Shown: positions 1-7,019 of the stretch, in pieces
How positions within the stretch are numbered: the first letter of the stretch is position 1
How the letters are laid out: every line of letters starts with the position of its first letter
Source: Spirosoma pollinicola
GTDB taxonomy: Bacteria > Bacteroidota > Bacteroidia > Cytophagales > Spirosomataceae
Assembly: GCF_002831565.1 (NCBI RefSeq)
Contig: NZ_CP025096.1
Span: 4,636,501 to 4,700,500 of the forward strand
DNA length: 64,000 bases
Direction of reading: 5' to 3'
Translations under genes and position numbers: made by a program
The notes under the pieces: generated by a model
Database searches by the model: none
Told to the model about the DNA's origin: nothing
The model's input: the letters and a program-made list of their open reading frames with translations, nothing else

Positions 1-73
1 GTACGTTAGACTTTTTGCTTAATAAACCACCTAATTTAATAATCCAATCCCGTTCACAACTCACTCCTGTTCT

Positions 74-526
74 ATGATTTCAATTCGTCCTGGCACCCTC
101 GAAGACATACCCGAAGCTTACGATTTAGTGACCGAACTGGCTATTTATGAGCGAGCCGCCGATCAGGTCACCAATACTGTCGAACAAATGGCCGTTGACG
201 GTTTTGGTCCGAACCCCCTCTTTGGGATGATCATGGCCGAAGATTCCGACAGTCAAAAAATTGTTGGAATGGCCTTGTATTTTTTCCGGTACTCGACCTG
301 GAAAGGCAAACGTCTATATCTGGAAGACATCATCGTGACAGAAGCATTCCGTGGCTATGGTGTTGGCAAATTGCTGCTTGATGCTACCATCGAAATGGCT
401 CGTGAAACAAAATGCACGGGTATGATGTGGCAGGTACTTGACTGGAATGAACCCGCTATTGGCTTTTACAAACAGTTTGGCACCCGTTTCGACGATGGCT
501 GGACAAATTGCCACCTGGATTTTTAG
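74..526 (+). CDS. GNAT N-acetyltransferase, SSAT-like (polyamine/thialysine type)
   Basis: This 150-residue protein is a complete single-domain GNAT acetyltransferase, expected to move an acetyl group from acetyl-CoA to a primary amine. The sequence shows the family's acetyl-CoA loop RGYGVGKLL (about residues 95-103), preceded by YLEDIIV on strand beta-4 and followed by VLDWNEPAIGFYKQFG. The stretches STWKG, LEDI.V and VLDWN are typical of the spermidine/spermine and thialysine acetyltransferases, so a small polyamine or diamine is the likely substrate; that is inference from family resemblance. It starts at an ATG with no clear ribosome binding site and stands alone, followed by a hairpin at 532-605. 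Confidence 0.88.
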   Translation: MISIRPGTLEDIPEAYDLVTELAIYERAADQVTNTVEQMAVDGFGPNPLFGMIMAEDSDSQKIVGMALYFFRYSTWKGKRLYLEDIIVTEAFRGYGVGKLLLDATIEMARETKCTGMMWQVLDWNEPAIGFYKQFGTRFDDGWTNCHLDF

Positions 527-531
527 TGGAA

Positions 532-605
532 AAAGTGAACGTAAGTAGAATGAGTGTGGTGGGTGTAATAAGTACTTATTCACTTATGCCACTTACGTTC
601 ACTTT
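532..605. terminator. Inverted repeat after the acetyltransferase gene
   Basis: Two 15-base arms (532-546 and 591-605) are exact reverse complements, and a 14-bp palindrome lies inside the loop at 567-580. The hairpin begins six bases after the acetyltransferase stop codon and ends before the -7 box of the next gene, so it probably ends transcription of the first gene. There is no long U tract. Confidence 0.5.
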
Positions 606-629
606 CTCCCTTTCCTCCCCCCAATTCCT

Positions 630-637
630 TATCTTTG
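630..637 (+). promoter_or_regulatory. Bacteroidota -7 box TATCTTTG for the transglycosylase gene
   Basis: TATCTTTG matches the Bacteroidota sigma-ABfr -7 consensus TAnnTTTG and lies 23 bases before the ATG at 661. No TTTG -33 box is visible at the usual 19-21 bp distance. Confidence 0.5.
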
Positions 638-660
638 CGTTTCGAGCATAGACATTAAGC

Positions 661-2928
661 ATGACGTATCGTCAACGGAAAGCCATCCGCATAGCAGGGT
701 GGGTGTTTTTAAGTATTTTTTTGCTGGCTCTCGTGGGTGCTGGCGTTGCCTATTCCAAGCGGGAAAGCCTGTTAAAAACTGCGCTGGAACGGGGTATTCG
801 TAAAGCAAAACGAGATTATAACCTCGACGTTAAAATTGGCTCCGCAAAATTTACTGGACTAAGCTCACTGGCCTTTACCGATATTTCGGTGGTGCCGGAG
901 CAGCGTGATAGTTTGGCCCATATCCAGCGGGTTGAACTGGACGTACGTTTCTGGCCGTTGCTCGCAGGCAAAATTGGCCTCTCGGGTATGACCCTCGAAA
1001 ATGGGTTGATTCAGGTAATCAAACGCGACTCCCTTTCAAATATTGATTTCCTGCTGCACCGGAAACGCGATTCGACAGCGGTGGAAAGTACGCCATCAGA
1101 AACGAGTCGACGGACAAATCTGGCTGATGTGGCCGAAAACCTGATCGATAATATTCTATCAAAAATCCCCGATGATCTCAATATCAATAACCTGGAGTTC
1201 AGGGGGGTTGATGTTGGCAATGACACGATCAATCTGCTTACCCAAACGGCCGTCATCAAGAACGAGAACGTTTCGTCAACGATCAAGCTGAATGGCAATC
1301 AGGCAACCTGGCATGTATCGGGAACTGCTGATCCCGGCGACCGGGAGTATAATCTGGCCTTATATGCTGAAGGGCAAAATGGTCGTCCAAGACCCATTGA
1401 GTTACCTTACATTCAAAAAAAATACAACCTTAAAGTACAGGCCGACACATTACGGGCTGAACTTCGGGATGTGGATCGCTCGCGGGGGGAATTCCGGCTC
1501 GAAGGGGCTGGTTCCGTTAGAAATTTGCGAATTAATCATCCGGCCATTGCCCGAACAGATGTACTTGTTAGCCGGGCTGCGATAGATGCCAATCTGTTTG
1601 TGGGCGAAAACTACGTGGGTGTTGATAGCTCGTCAACCCTACACCTTGGCGAAATAAGCGCCCGGCCATTTGTAAAATATACGCTTCCCGATAAAACATC
1701 CTCGACCGGGCAGGGAAAGCAGTTCGACGTTCAACTGCATACAGATCAATTAGACGCTCAATCCATTTTCAACTCCTTTCCACAGGGGCTTTTTGAATCG
1801 CTGGAAGGTATGCAGGTGTCTGGTAAACTCAAATACGATCTGGCTTTTCAGTTTGATACCGCACTACCTGATTCGGTAAAGTTTAACTCTGGTCTGACGC
1901 AGGAAAACTTCCGCATTGTTAAAATGGGCCAGACCGATTTTTCTGCCATCAATCGGCCGTTTGTCTATACACCCTACGAAAAAGGGAAGCCCGTTCGCGA
2001 TATTATGGTTGGCCCTGCAAATCCGAACTACACCCCGCTGAACCAGATTTCGCCCGATTTACGCAACGCCTTATTGACGTCGGAAGACTATAACTTCTTC
2101 ACTCACAACGGTTTCAACGAGAAAGCCTTCCGGGTATCCATTGCGACCAACTTCAAAGAAAAGTCGTTTAAGCGCGGAGCCAGTACCGTTTCGATGCAGT
2201 TGGTTAAAAATGCCTTTCTAAGTAGGAATAAAACCCTCTCCCGAAAGATTGAAGAAATTCTGATCGTCTGGCTTATCGAGAACGAACATATAGTTTCGAA
2301 GGAGCGGATGTATGAAGTATATCTGAACATCATTGAATGGGGGAAAAACATTTACGGCATAGGTGAAGCAGCCAGTTATTACTTCGCCAAAAGCCCGGCA
2401 GATTTGAATTTAGGCGAAAGTATTTTTCTCGCTTTCGTTGTACCCCGCCCAAAAGCCGCACTAAATTGGTTTGTTCCGGATGGCACACTTCAGGTTCGGA
2501 ATGTACGCGGCTATTTCAAGCTGATTGGCCGCATTATGGCTCGACGTGGCTTGACTGTACCCGACTCCGGTGCCTATGGATTTTATGACGTTCGACTGCG
2601 CCAGGGTCTGCGCCGGGAAGTGGCTCCAGTCGATTCACTGTTTCAGGGCGATAGCCTGATGACCGATCCGGCAGATGTTGAGGTAGATGAAGAGGAAGGT
2701 GCAAATGGCATCGGCAATTTCTTCCGCCGACTGTTCAAAGGCAAAAAAGCAGACGATAATCGCAGCAATGACGAGCAGCCTACCGTTCAGCCAGACCGTC
2801 CGGAAGCACTCCCCAGTGAACCAGCACCTGCTGATACCGTAAAAACCCGCAAGCAGCTACGACAGGAAAAACGGGAGCGAAAACGTCGGGAAAAAGAAGC
2901 GGAAAAAGCGTTGGAAGGCAATCAGTAA
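661..2928 (+). CDS. Membrane glycosyltransferase 51 (transglycosylase) with long AsmA-like N-terminal region
   Basis: This 755-residue protein is anchored by one N-terminal membrane segment (about residues 11-30). Residues 35-440 resemble the repetitive beta-rich AsmA/DUF748 type of envelope protein. Residues 450-620 carry a full GT51 domain, the family that polymerises lipid II into glycan strands: SEDYNFFTHNG with catalytic Glu475, RGASTVSMQL, RKIEE, and KERMYEVYLN with the second catalytic Glu552. There is no transpeptidase domain, so it resembles monofunctional MtgA in activity, but it is about three times as long. The tail after residue 690 is charged, rich in Lys, Arg and Glu, and probably disordered. 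A small membrane-protein gene follows 9 bases later and is probably co-transcribed. The catalytic assignment is firm; the role of the N-terminal half is unknown. Confidence 0.85.
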   Translation: MTYRQRKAIRIAGWVFLSIFLLALVGAGVAYSKRESLLKTALERGIRKAKRDYNLDVKIGSAKFTGLSSLAFTDISVVPEQRDSLAHIQRVELDVRFWPLLAGKIGLSGMTLENGLIQVIKRDSLSNIDFLLHRKRDSTAVESTPSETSRRTNLADVAENLIDNILSKIPDDLNINNLEFRGVDVGNDTINLLTQTAVIKNENVSSTIKLNGNQATWHVSGTADPGDREYNLALYAEGQNGRPRPIELPYIQKKYNLKVQADTLRAELRDVDRSRGEFRLEGAGSVRNLRINHPAIARTDVLVSRAAIDANLFVGENYVGVDSSSTLHLGEISARPFVKYTLPDKTSSTGQGKQFDVQLHTDQLDAQSIFNSFPQGLFESLEGMQVSGKLKYDLAFQFDTALPDSVKFNSGLTQENFRIVKMGQTDFSAINRPFVYTPYEKGKPVRDIMVGPANPNYTPLNQISPDLRNALLTSEDYNFFTHNGFNEKAFRVSIATNFKEKSFKRGASTVSMQLVKNAFLSRNKTLSRKIEEILIVWLIENEHIVSKERMYEVYLNIIEWGKNIYGIGEAASYYFAKSPADLNLGESIFLAFVVPRPKAALNWFVPDGTLQVRNVRGYFKLIGRIMARRGLTVPDSGAYGFYDVRLRQGLRREVAPVDSLFQGDSLMTDPADVEVDEEEGANGIGNFFRRLFKGKKADDNRSNDEQPTVQPDRPEALPSEPAPADTVKTRKQLRQEKRERKRREKEAEKALEGNQ

Positions 2929-2937
2929 ATTTGACGT

Positions 2938-3309
2938 ATGAAATCCCTATTTAGACTTTTGCTCATTGTCGTGGTATTTGGCGGCCTTATTCTTTATGTC
3001 GTTTCCCGATATAATAACACGTCCCTTACGCCACAAACAATTGACCTGACCGTTGATTGCTCCGACTTGGAAAATGTATTGGTAACGTCGACGGTAAATG
3101 TCGTTGTCTCGAACCTGTCATCCCGATCGCACAACGATGTGTCGGTAAAAGTTGTGGCATTCGATGAAGCCGGAAAGGTTTTGAAAGAAAAATACACGAC
3201 GTTCTCCCGTACCTTATCGCCCAACAGCAATTTCGACAAACCCGTTACGCTACCAGCCGGGACCAAACGTTGTGACTGTAAAATTGTGAGTTCACATCCT
3301 GTCAAGTAG
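2938..3309 (+). CDS. Small membrane-anchored protein with FxLYD-like domain
   Basis: The 123-residue product has one hydrophobic N-terminal segment (residues 4-22) and an exported domain of about 90 residues. The pattern VVVSNLSSRSHNDVSVKV, then a turn and LKEKYTTFSRTLSPNSN, resembles the beta-sandwich FxLYD type often found in anchored Bacteroidota proteins. Two cysteines close together near the end (CDC) could form a disulfide or bind metal. It lies 9 bases after the transglycosylase gene and is probably in the same operon. The fold is a tentative reading and the function is unknown. It ends 3 bases from the convergent neighbour's stop codon. Confidence 0.7.
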   Translation: MKSLFRLLLIVVVFGGLILYVVSRYNNTSLTPQTIDLTVDCSDLENVLVTSTVNVVVSNLSSRSHNDVSVKVVAFDEAGKVLKEKYTTFSRTLSPNSNFDKPVTLPAGTKRCDCKIVSSHPVK

Positions 3310-3311
3310 GG

Positions 3312-3944
3312 CTAACGTCCTGTTATCGTCACGGCTTTCTGTAGGTAGGTATCTTTATCCAGTTGATCCAATAAAAAAGCTGCCACATCGGCACGGCTTA
3401 TTCTCGGCATAGCGAACAATGAAAACGGCAGGTGTTCGCCAAGCCGCAACTCGCCAGTCAGGGCACCATTTGTCAGAATTGTTGGACGCACAATTGTCCA
3501 ATCGAGGTTACTTTCCTGAACGAATTGTTCCTGCTTTTCTTTTTCGGCAATGACACCACTCAAGAATGTTTTGATAAACAGTTTACTGGGAAGCGATGCT
3601 TCTTCATAACTCGTCCCCACCCCCAGCGACGACACCACAAGAAGTTTTTTAACCCCTGCCTGCTTCATAACCGCAATTAGATTTTTTGTTCCTTCAGCCA
3701 CAGCTTCGTCTTTCTGACCCGGTCGGCTCCCAAGCGAGCACAGGACAGCATCCTGCCGTCGAATGGCGGGTAACAATGTATCGGGCTTTAATACATCGCC
3801 GGTTAAGACGGTCAAATTAGGGTGTTGAATGGAAAGTTTGGCCGGGTCACGGACAAAGGCTGTCACAAAATGGCCTCGATCAAGAGCCTGCTCTACGATC
3901 TGGCGTCCGGTACCTCCGGTGGCACCTACTACTAGTAACTGCAT
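3312..3944 (-). CDS. NAD(P)-binding atypical SDR family protein
   Basis: This 210-residue protein starts with the Rossmann motif VVGATGGTGRQIVEQAL (residues 4-20) and follows the NAD(P)H-binding (PF13460, NmrA-like) pattern: LTGDV near residue 50, VLCSLGS near residue 70, KLLVVSSLGVG near residue 100, and WTIVRPTILTNG near residue 150. Members act as NAD(P)-dependent reductases or redox sensors; the substrate cannot be told from sequence. The usual catalytic Tyr-x3-Lys is not obvious, as in other members of this group. The start codon overlaps the region of the trmD terminator, so its own promoter is unclear. Confidence 0.82.
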   Translation of the reverse strand: MQLLVVGATGGTGRQIVEQALDRGHFVTAFVRDPAKLSIQHPNLTVLTGDVLKPDTLLPAIRRQDAVLCSLGSRPGQKDEAVAEGTKNLIAVMKQAGVKKLLVVSSLGVGTSYEEASLPSKLFIKTFLSGVIAEKEKQEQFVQESNLDWTIVRPTILTNGALTGELRLGEHLPFSLFAMPRISRADVAAFLLDQLDKDTYLQKAVTITGR

Positions 3945-3947
3945 AAA

Positions 3948-3990
3948 AATAACTGGATTGGGGTATGTCTATAACCCAAATCCAGCTATT
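3948..3990 (-). terminator. Terminator of the rimM-trmD transcription unit
   Basis: Arms 3948-3964 and 3974-3990 pair over 17 bases with two G-T wobbles. On the minus strand the stem is followed by a short T-rich run (TTATTTTTA). It lies 25 bases after the trmD stop codon. Confidence 0.7.
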
Positions 3991-4014
3991 CGGTTTTTTT
4001 AACCGGCGTTACCC

Positions 4015-4692
4015 TTATAAATCAAGCAAGTCGGGGCGTCGAACTCGTGTTCGCTCAAGTGCCTGCTCATGTCGCCATTCGTCAATTTTAGCTTCATGAC
4101 CCGATAGTAAAATATCAGGTACCCGATGGCCTTCAAATTCGGCAGGGCGGGTATAAACTGGCGGGGCAAGGAGGTTATCCTGAAACGAGTCGGTCAAAGC
4201 TGATGTTTCGTCGTTCAAAACCCCCGGCAATAACCGGATAATGGCATCTGACAAAACACAGGCCGCCAATTCACCACCTGACAGTACATAGTCGCCAATA
4301 CTTATTTCTTTCGTAACGAACAGTTCCCGGACGCGCTCATCGACGCCTTTGTAATGGCCACACAGAATGATAAGATTCTGTCTTAAGGAAAGTGTATTCG
4401 TCGTTTGCTGATTCAGGCGTTCGCCATCGGGCGTCATGTAGATAACTTCGTCGTATGTGCGCTCTTCCTGTAGCGACCGGATGCATTGGGCAATCGGTTC
4501 AATTTGCATGACCATACCGGCCCCGCCCCCAAACGCGTAGTCATCGACTCGCCGGTGCTTGTCGGCGGTGTAATCGCGCAGGTCATGTACGACCACCTCA
4601 ACGTAGCCTCCCTGTTGCGCCCGTTGCAGAATCGAGTGGGCAAAAAAGCTGTCCAGCAGACGGGGCAGACAGGTAATGATATCAATCCTCAT
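4015..4692 (-). CDS. trmD: tRNA (guanine-37-N1)-methyltransferase
   Basis: TrmD methylates N1 of G37 next to the anticodon, using S-adenosylmethionine, and prevents frameshifting. The 225-residue protein starts at [10 protein letters not shown]. It has the SPOUT trefoil-knot motifs [12 protein letters not shown] and [14 protein letters not shown], which form the AdoMet pocket, and the early acidic motif [11 protein letters not shown]. The length is normal. An upstream ATG (MILP) at 4704 is possible, but the MRID start fits the family better. The start lies inside the end of rimM (11-base overlap), so the two are translationally linked, as in the classical rpsP-rimM-trmD order. Confidence 0.96.
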   Translation of the reverse strand: MRIDIITCLPRLLDSFFAHSILQRAQQGGYVEVVVHDLRDYTADKHRRVDDYAFGGGAGMVMQIEPIAQCIRSLQEERTYDEVIYMTPDGERLNQQTTNTLSLRQNLIILCGHYKGVDERVRELFVTKEISIGDYVLSGGELAACVLSDAIIRLLPGVLNDETSALTDSFQDNLLAPPVYTRPAEFEGHRVPDILLSGHEAKIDEWRHEQALERTRVRRPDLLDL

Positions 4693-5275
4693 CGGTAGTA
4701 TCATTATCGCCGTTTACCTCTTCTCCTTCATCCGGCTTGTTGTTCTCTTCCATATAGATTTCCAGTAAGCCATCGGGCAATACCACATTGAGTTTCTGGT
4801 TTGCCCGATCTACCGTCCGAACGATGTCGCTATTGATAGGAATCAGGACTTCTTTCCCCTGATAATCCATTGTGATCAGATCCTGTGCGTTCATGGCATA
4901 TACACCCTGCACAATTCCCAACTCACCAGCTTCAGCATCAACAACCTGATAACCAACAATTTCGTGAAAATAGAATCGGGTCTCGTCTGTAATAGGCTCC
5001 AGTTCATCCAATGGCAGAAACGCGCCACAGTTAATAAGTCGTTCGGCCTGCTCAATCGTGTCGACATCCTCAAAAGCAATAATAGCGCGACTGCCTTTGA
5101 CAATGGCGATCGATTCAATAAAATACGGAATCAGATCCCCTTTCACTTCCAGCAACACCGACTCCAGGTCGGCGTATTCGGCCGCATTGTCAACATCCAA
5201 AAAAAGTACTAGCTCACCACTAACGCCGTGCGTTTTGGTGATATGTCCTACCTGATAACAATCGTCTTTAGTCAT
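4682..5275 (-). CDS. rimM: Ribosome maturation factor RimM
   Basis: RimM binds S19 and helps mature the head of the 30S subunit. The 197-residue protein starts at [20 protein letters not shown], where [12 protein letters not shown] is the family's N-terminal beta-barrel signature. The PRC-barrel half contains [12 protein letters not shown] and [10 protein letters not shown]. The C-terminus ends in an acidic tail of about 20 residues rich in Glu and Asp. The reading frame is open for another 69 codons upstream, but that stretch lacks family similarity and covers the rpsP terminator, so the shorter start is chosen. Confidence 0.95.
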   Translation of the reverse strand: MTKDDCYQVGHITKTHGVSGELVLFLDVDNAAEYADLESVLLEVKGDLIPYFIESIAIVKGSRAIIAFEDVDTIEQAERLINCGAFLPLDELEPITDETRFYFHEIVGYQVVDAEAGELGIVQGVYAMNAQDLITMDYQGKEVLIPINSDIVRTVDRANQKLNVVLPDGLLEIYMEENNKPDEGEEVNGDNDTTDED

Positions 5276-5358
5276 AATGTAACGCGGTTGGAAAGCCGCA
5301 CTTATAGCGTCAAAAGGCGGCTTTTTACGGGAACACCGCCAGGCCGCGTATCGTACAA

Positions 5359-5390
5359 AAATAGCCTGCTCAACGATGAACAGGCTATTT
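5359..5390 (-). terminator. Rho-independent terminator or attenuator between rpsP and rimM
   Basis: Arms 5359-5368 and 5381-5390 are perfect 10-base complements with a 12-base loop. On the minus strand the stem is followed by a T run (TTTTTGT). It lies about 40 bases after the rpsP stop, so it should end or reduce transcription before rimM-trmD. Confidence 0.75.
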
Positions 5391-5429
5391 ATTACCATTT
5401 TTGCAGGAGCACCGGGCTCCATAGAAAAA

Positions 5430-6179
5430 TTATTCAGCAGCCGGAGCGTCCGTTGCAAGTTTTTCTTCTGTTGCAGGAGCAACTTCAGCTACGGGAGCAG
5501 CAGTTTCTTCAACAACTGGAGTAGTTTCAGCTACAGGAGCAGCAACTTCTTCAGCTACGGGAGCAACTTCAGCAACTGGGGCAGCTGCTTCTTCAGCTAC
5601 GGGTGCTGGTGCTTCTACCGGAGCAGCAGCTTCAACTACAGGTGCTTCTTCAGCTACTGGAGCGGCTTCGGCTACAGGGGCTTCTTCAACAACGGGAGCA
5701 GCTTCAACTACAGGCTCTTCTACCTTGTTTTTCTTAGCAATAGCTTCGGCACGGGCTTCATTCACTTTCTTCTCAGCATCCAGACGAGCGGCACGAGACT
5801 GCTCTTTGGTTTGAGATTTAGTGTCGGCAGCACCGGCTTTGCGGTTGTCTTTCTCGCCTTTCCAGGTCGTGTATTTCTCATCGGCCTGTTCCTGGGTGAT
5901 AGCGCCTTTGTTAACGCCTACCTGCAGGTGTTTGCGATACATGATGCCTTCGTGCGACAATACCGAACGAGCGGTATCCGTCGGCTGAGCACCAACCATG
6001 AGCCAATAAACGGCCCGTTCCGACTTCAATACGACCGTCGAAGGGTCGGTGTTGGGGTTGTACGAACCGATTTTTTCGATAAACCGGCCATCGCGAGGAG
6101 AGGTTGACTCTGCGATCACGATGTCATACATCGCCATTTTCTTGCGTCCACGACGCGCTAAACGAATTTTAACAGCCAT
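5430..6179 (-). CDS. rpsP: 30S ribosomal protein S16 with long Ala/Pro/Glu/Val tail
   Basis: The start is the ATG of [14 protein letters not shown], the normal S16 N-terminus. Residues 1 to about 88 are a typical S16 core, including [12 protein letters not shown] and [13 protein letters not shown]. Residues 89-150 form a charged linker, partly alpha-helical ([16 protein letters not shown]). Residues 151-249 are a low-complexity tail built from variations on APVAEEA and PVVEA. The protein is therefore about three times the length of E. coli S16. Bacteroidota S16 proteins often carry extensions, but this one is long. The -7 box at 6232-6239 and the terminator at 5359-5390 suggest that it is mostly its own unit. 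Confidence 0.95.
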   Translation of the reverse strand: MAVKIRLARRGRKKMAMYDIVIAESTSPRDGRFIEKIGSYNPNTDPSTVVLKSERAVYWLMVGAQPTDTARSVLSHEGIMYRKHLQVGVNKGAITQEQADEKYTTWKGEKDNRKAGAADTKSQTKEQSRAARLDAEKKVNEARAEAIAKKNKVEEPVVEAAPVVEEAPVAEAAPVAEEAPVVEAAAPVEAPAPVAEEAAAPVAEVAPVAEEVAAPVAETTPVVEETAAPVAEVAPATEEKLATDAPAAE

Positions 6180-6231
6180 TGTGCTTGTTTGTTTTTGACG
6201 GGAGACGCATCCCCCTTGTAAAACGTGGCCG

Positions 6232-6239
6232 CAAAGGTA
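6232..6239 (-). promoter_or_regulatory. -7 box TACCTTTG for rpsP
   Basis: On the minus strand this reads TACCTTTG, an exact TAnnTTTG match, 52 bases before the rpsP ATG. The same octamer stands just upstream of rnpB at 6833-6840. Confidence 0.6.
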
Positions 6240-6246
6240 AGAAAAA

Positions 6247-6319
6247 AGTTTGAGGTTTGTTATCAGAAGTTTGACGTCAATTAAGAAAACGTTAAACTTC
6301 TGATAACAAACCTCAAACT
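6247..6319. repeat. 31-bp inverted repeat between rnpB and rpsP
   Basis: Arms 6247-6277 and 6289-6319 are complementary over 31 bases with one G-T wobble, separated by 11 bases. The element fills the gap between the rnpB 3' end and the rpsP promoter. It could stop rnpB transcription or serve as a processing site, but the arms are far longer than in ordinary terminators and it resembles the other long palindromes in this window. Confidence 0.85.
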
Positions 6320-6331
6320 CTGTTAAAAAAT

Positions 6332-6828
6332 CCCTAAACAACACGAGTCTATAAGCCGGGTTCTGTCTTCCAGTGAAACTTTGCAGCCCCACCAAATGGC
6401 CTATCATTTATCTGGGATGGCCGTCACCGACCACCTCGTTCGACCTACCCGCGTCGGCATTCAGCTCACGCTGAAACGAGAACGGGCCGCCCCACGTCCG
6501 ACGCTTATTTGGTCTTTCAGCCCCTAAGGTTTATCCTGCCCCGCTGGTCGCCCATCGGGCGGTAGGCTCTTACCCCACCTTTTCACCCTTACCAGCTAGT
6601 AATGAATAATGGATAATAATTAATGGATAATGCAGTTTCCTGCATCACTATTTATTTTACATTGTCCATTATTCATTACTAAATGGCGGTATATTCTCTG
6701 TGACACTGGCTGTCGAACGGTCGTTCCCAACCGCCCGCCTTCCCGTTAGGAAGTAGGGTGCCCTGTGCTGCCCGGACTTTCCTCGCCCAATTGCTCAGAC
6801 GCGATAAGCCAACTCGTGTTGCTTAGGG
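6332..6828 (-). ncRNA. rnpB: RNase P RNA (type A) with expanded P12
   Basis: The catalytic RNA of RNase P removes 5' leaders from tRNA precursors. On the minus strand the conserved 5' block GAGGAAAGTCCGGGC (CR-I, near 6785-6771), the central GGTAAGGGTGAAAAGGTG block and the 3' block AGACAGAACCCGGCTTAT (CR-V, near 6367-6350) are all present. Helix P1 is formed by about 17 bases near 6812-6828 pairing with 6332-6348, which sets the ends approximately. In the variable P12 arm there is an AT-rich extension (6597-6681). The gene is about 497 nt, longer than the usual 350-400. Confidence 0.95.
6597..6681. repeat. AT-rich hairpin insertion in the P12 arm of rnpB
   Basis: Arms 6597-6613 and 6665-6681 are 17-base perfect complements built from TAATGAATAATGGA-like units, with a second small hairpin (6630-6635 with 6640-6645) inside. 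It lies where P12 branches off in type A RNase P RNA, a helix known to tolerate length changes. Its base composition differs sharply from the GC-rich core. Confidence 0.8.
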
Positions 6829-6832
6829 ACAG

Positions 6833-6840
6833 CAAAGGTA
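6833..6840 (-). promoter_or_regulatory. -7 box TACCTTTG for rnpB
   Basis: The minus strand reads TACCTTTG five bases before the start of helix P1 at 6828, the distance expected between a Bacteroidota -7 box and the transcription start. Further upstream lies a small hairpin, 6858-6876. Confidence 0.7.
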
Positions 6841-6947
6841 CGACTAAGGCTGTACTTCCCCGAATAAAATTCGGGGATATCCATATTCGAGTCCTTCGGA
6901 CTCTGGGGTACTGGATATTCGGTTGACTTGATGAGTTTGTTATAAAG

Positions 6948-6990
6948 CAATAAAAACGCCCGGTCGCGAATGAACCGGGCGTTTTTATTG
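6948..6990 (-). terminator. Strong terminator of the first susCD operon
   Basis: Arms 6948-6963 and 6975-6990 pair perfectly over 16 bases with a GC-rich core (CGCCCGG) and A/T tracts on both sides, the form of a bidirectional Rho-independent terminator. It follows the susD stop by about 30 bases and insulates rnpB. Confidence 0.88.
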
Positions 6991-7019
6991 GTTGACTAAA
7001 TCAGGTAATTACGACTGAT

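Noticed and set aside
5376-6107. A 243-codon frame opposite rpsP rich in Ser, Phe, Tyr and Gly
   Set aside because: It is the antisense reading of the repetitive S16 tail; the repetition comes from the Ala/Pro/Glu codons of the real gene.
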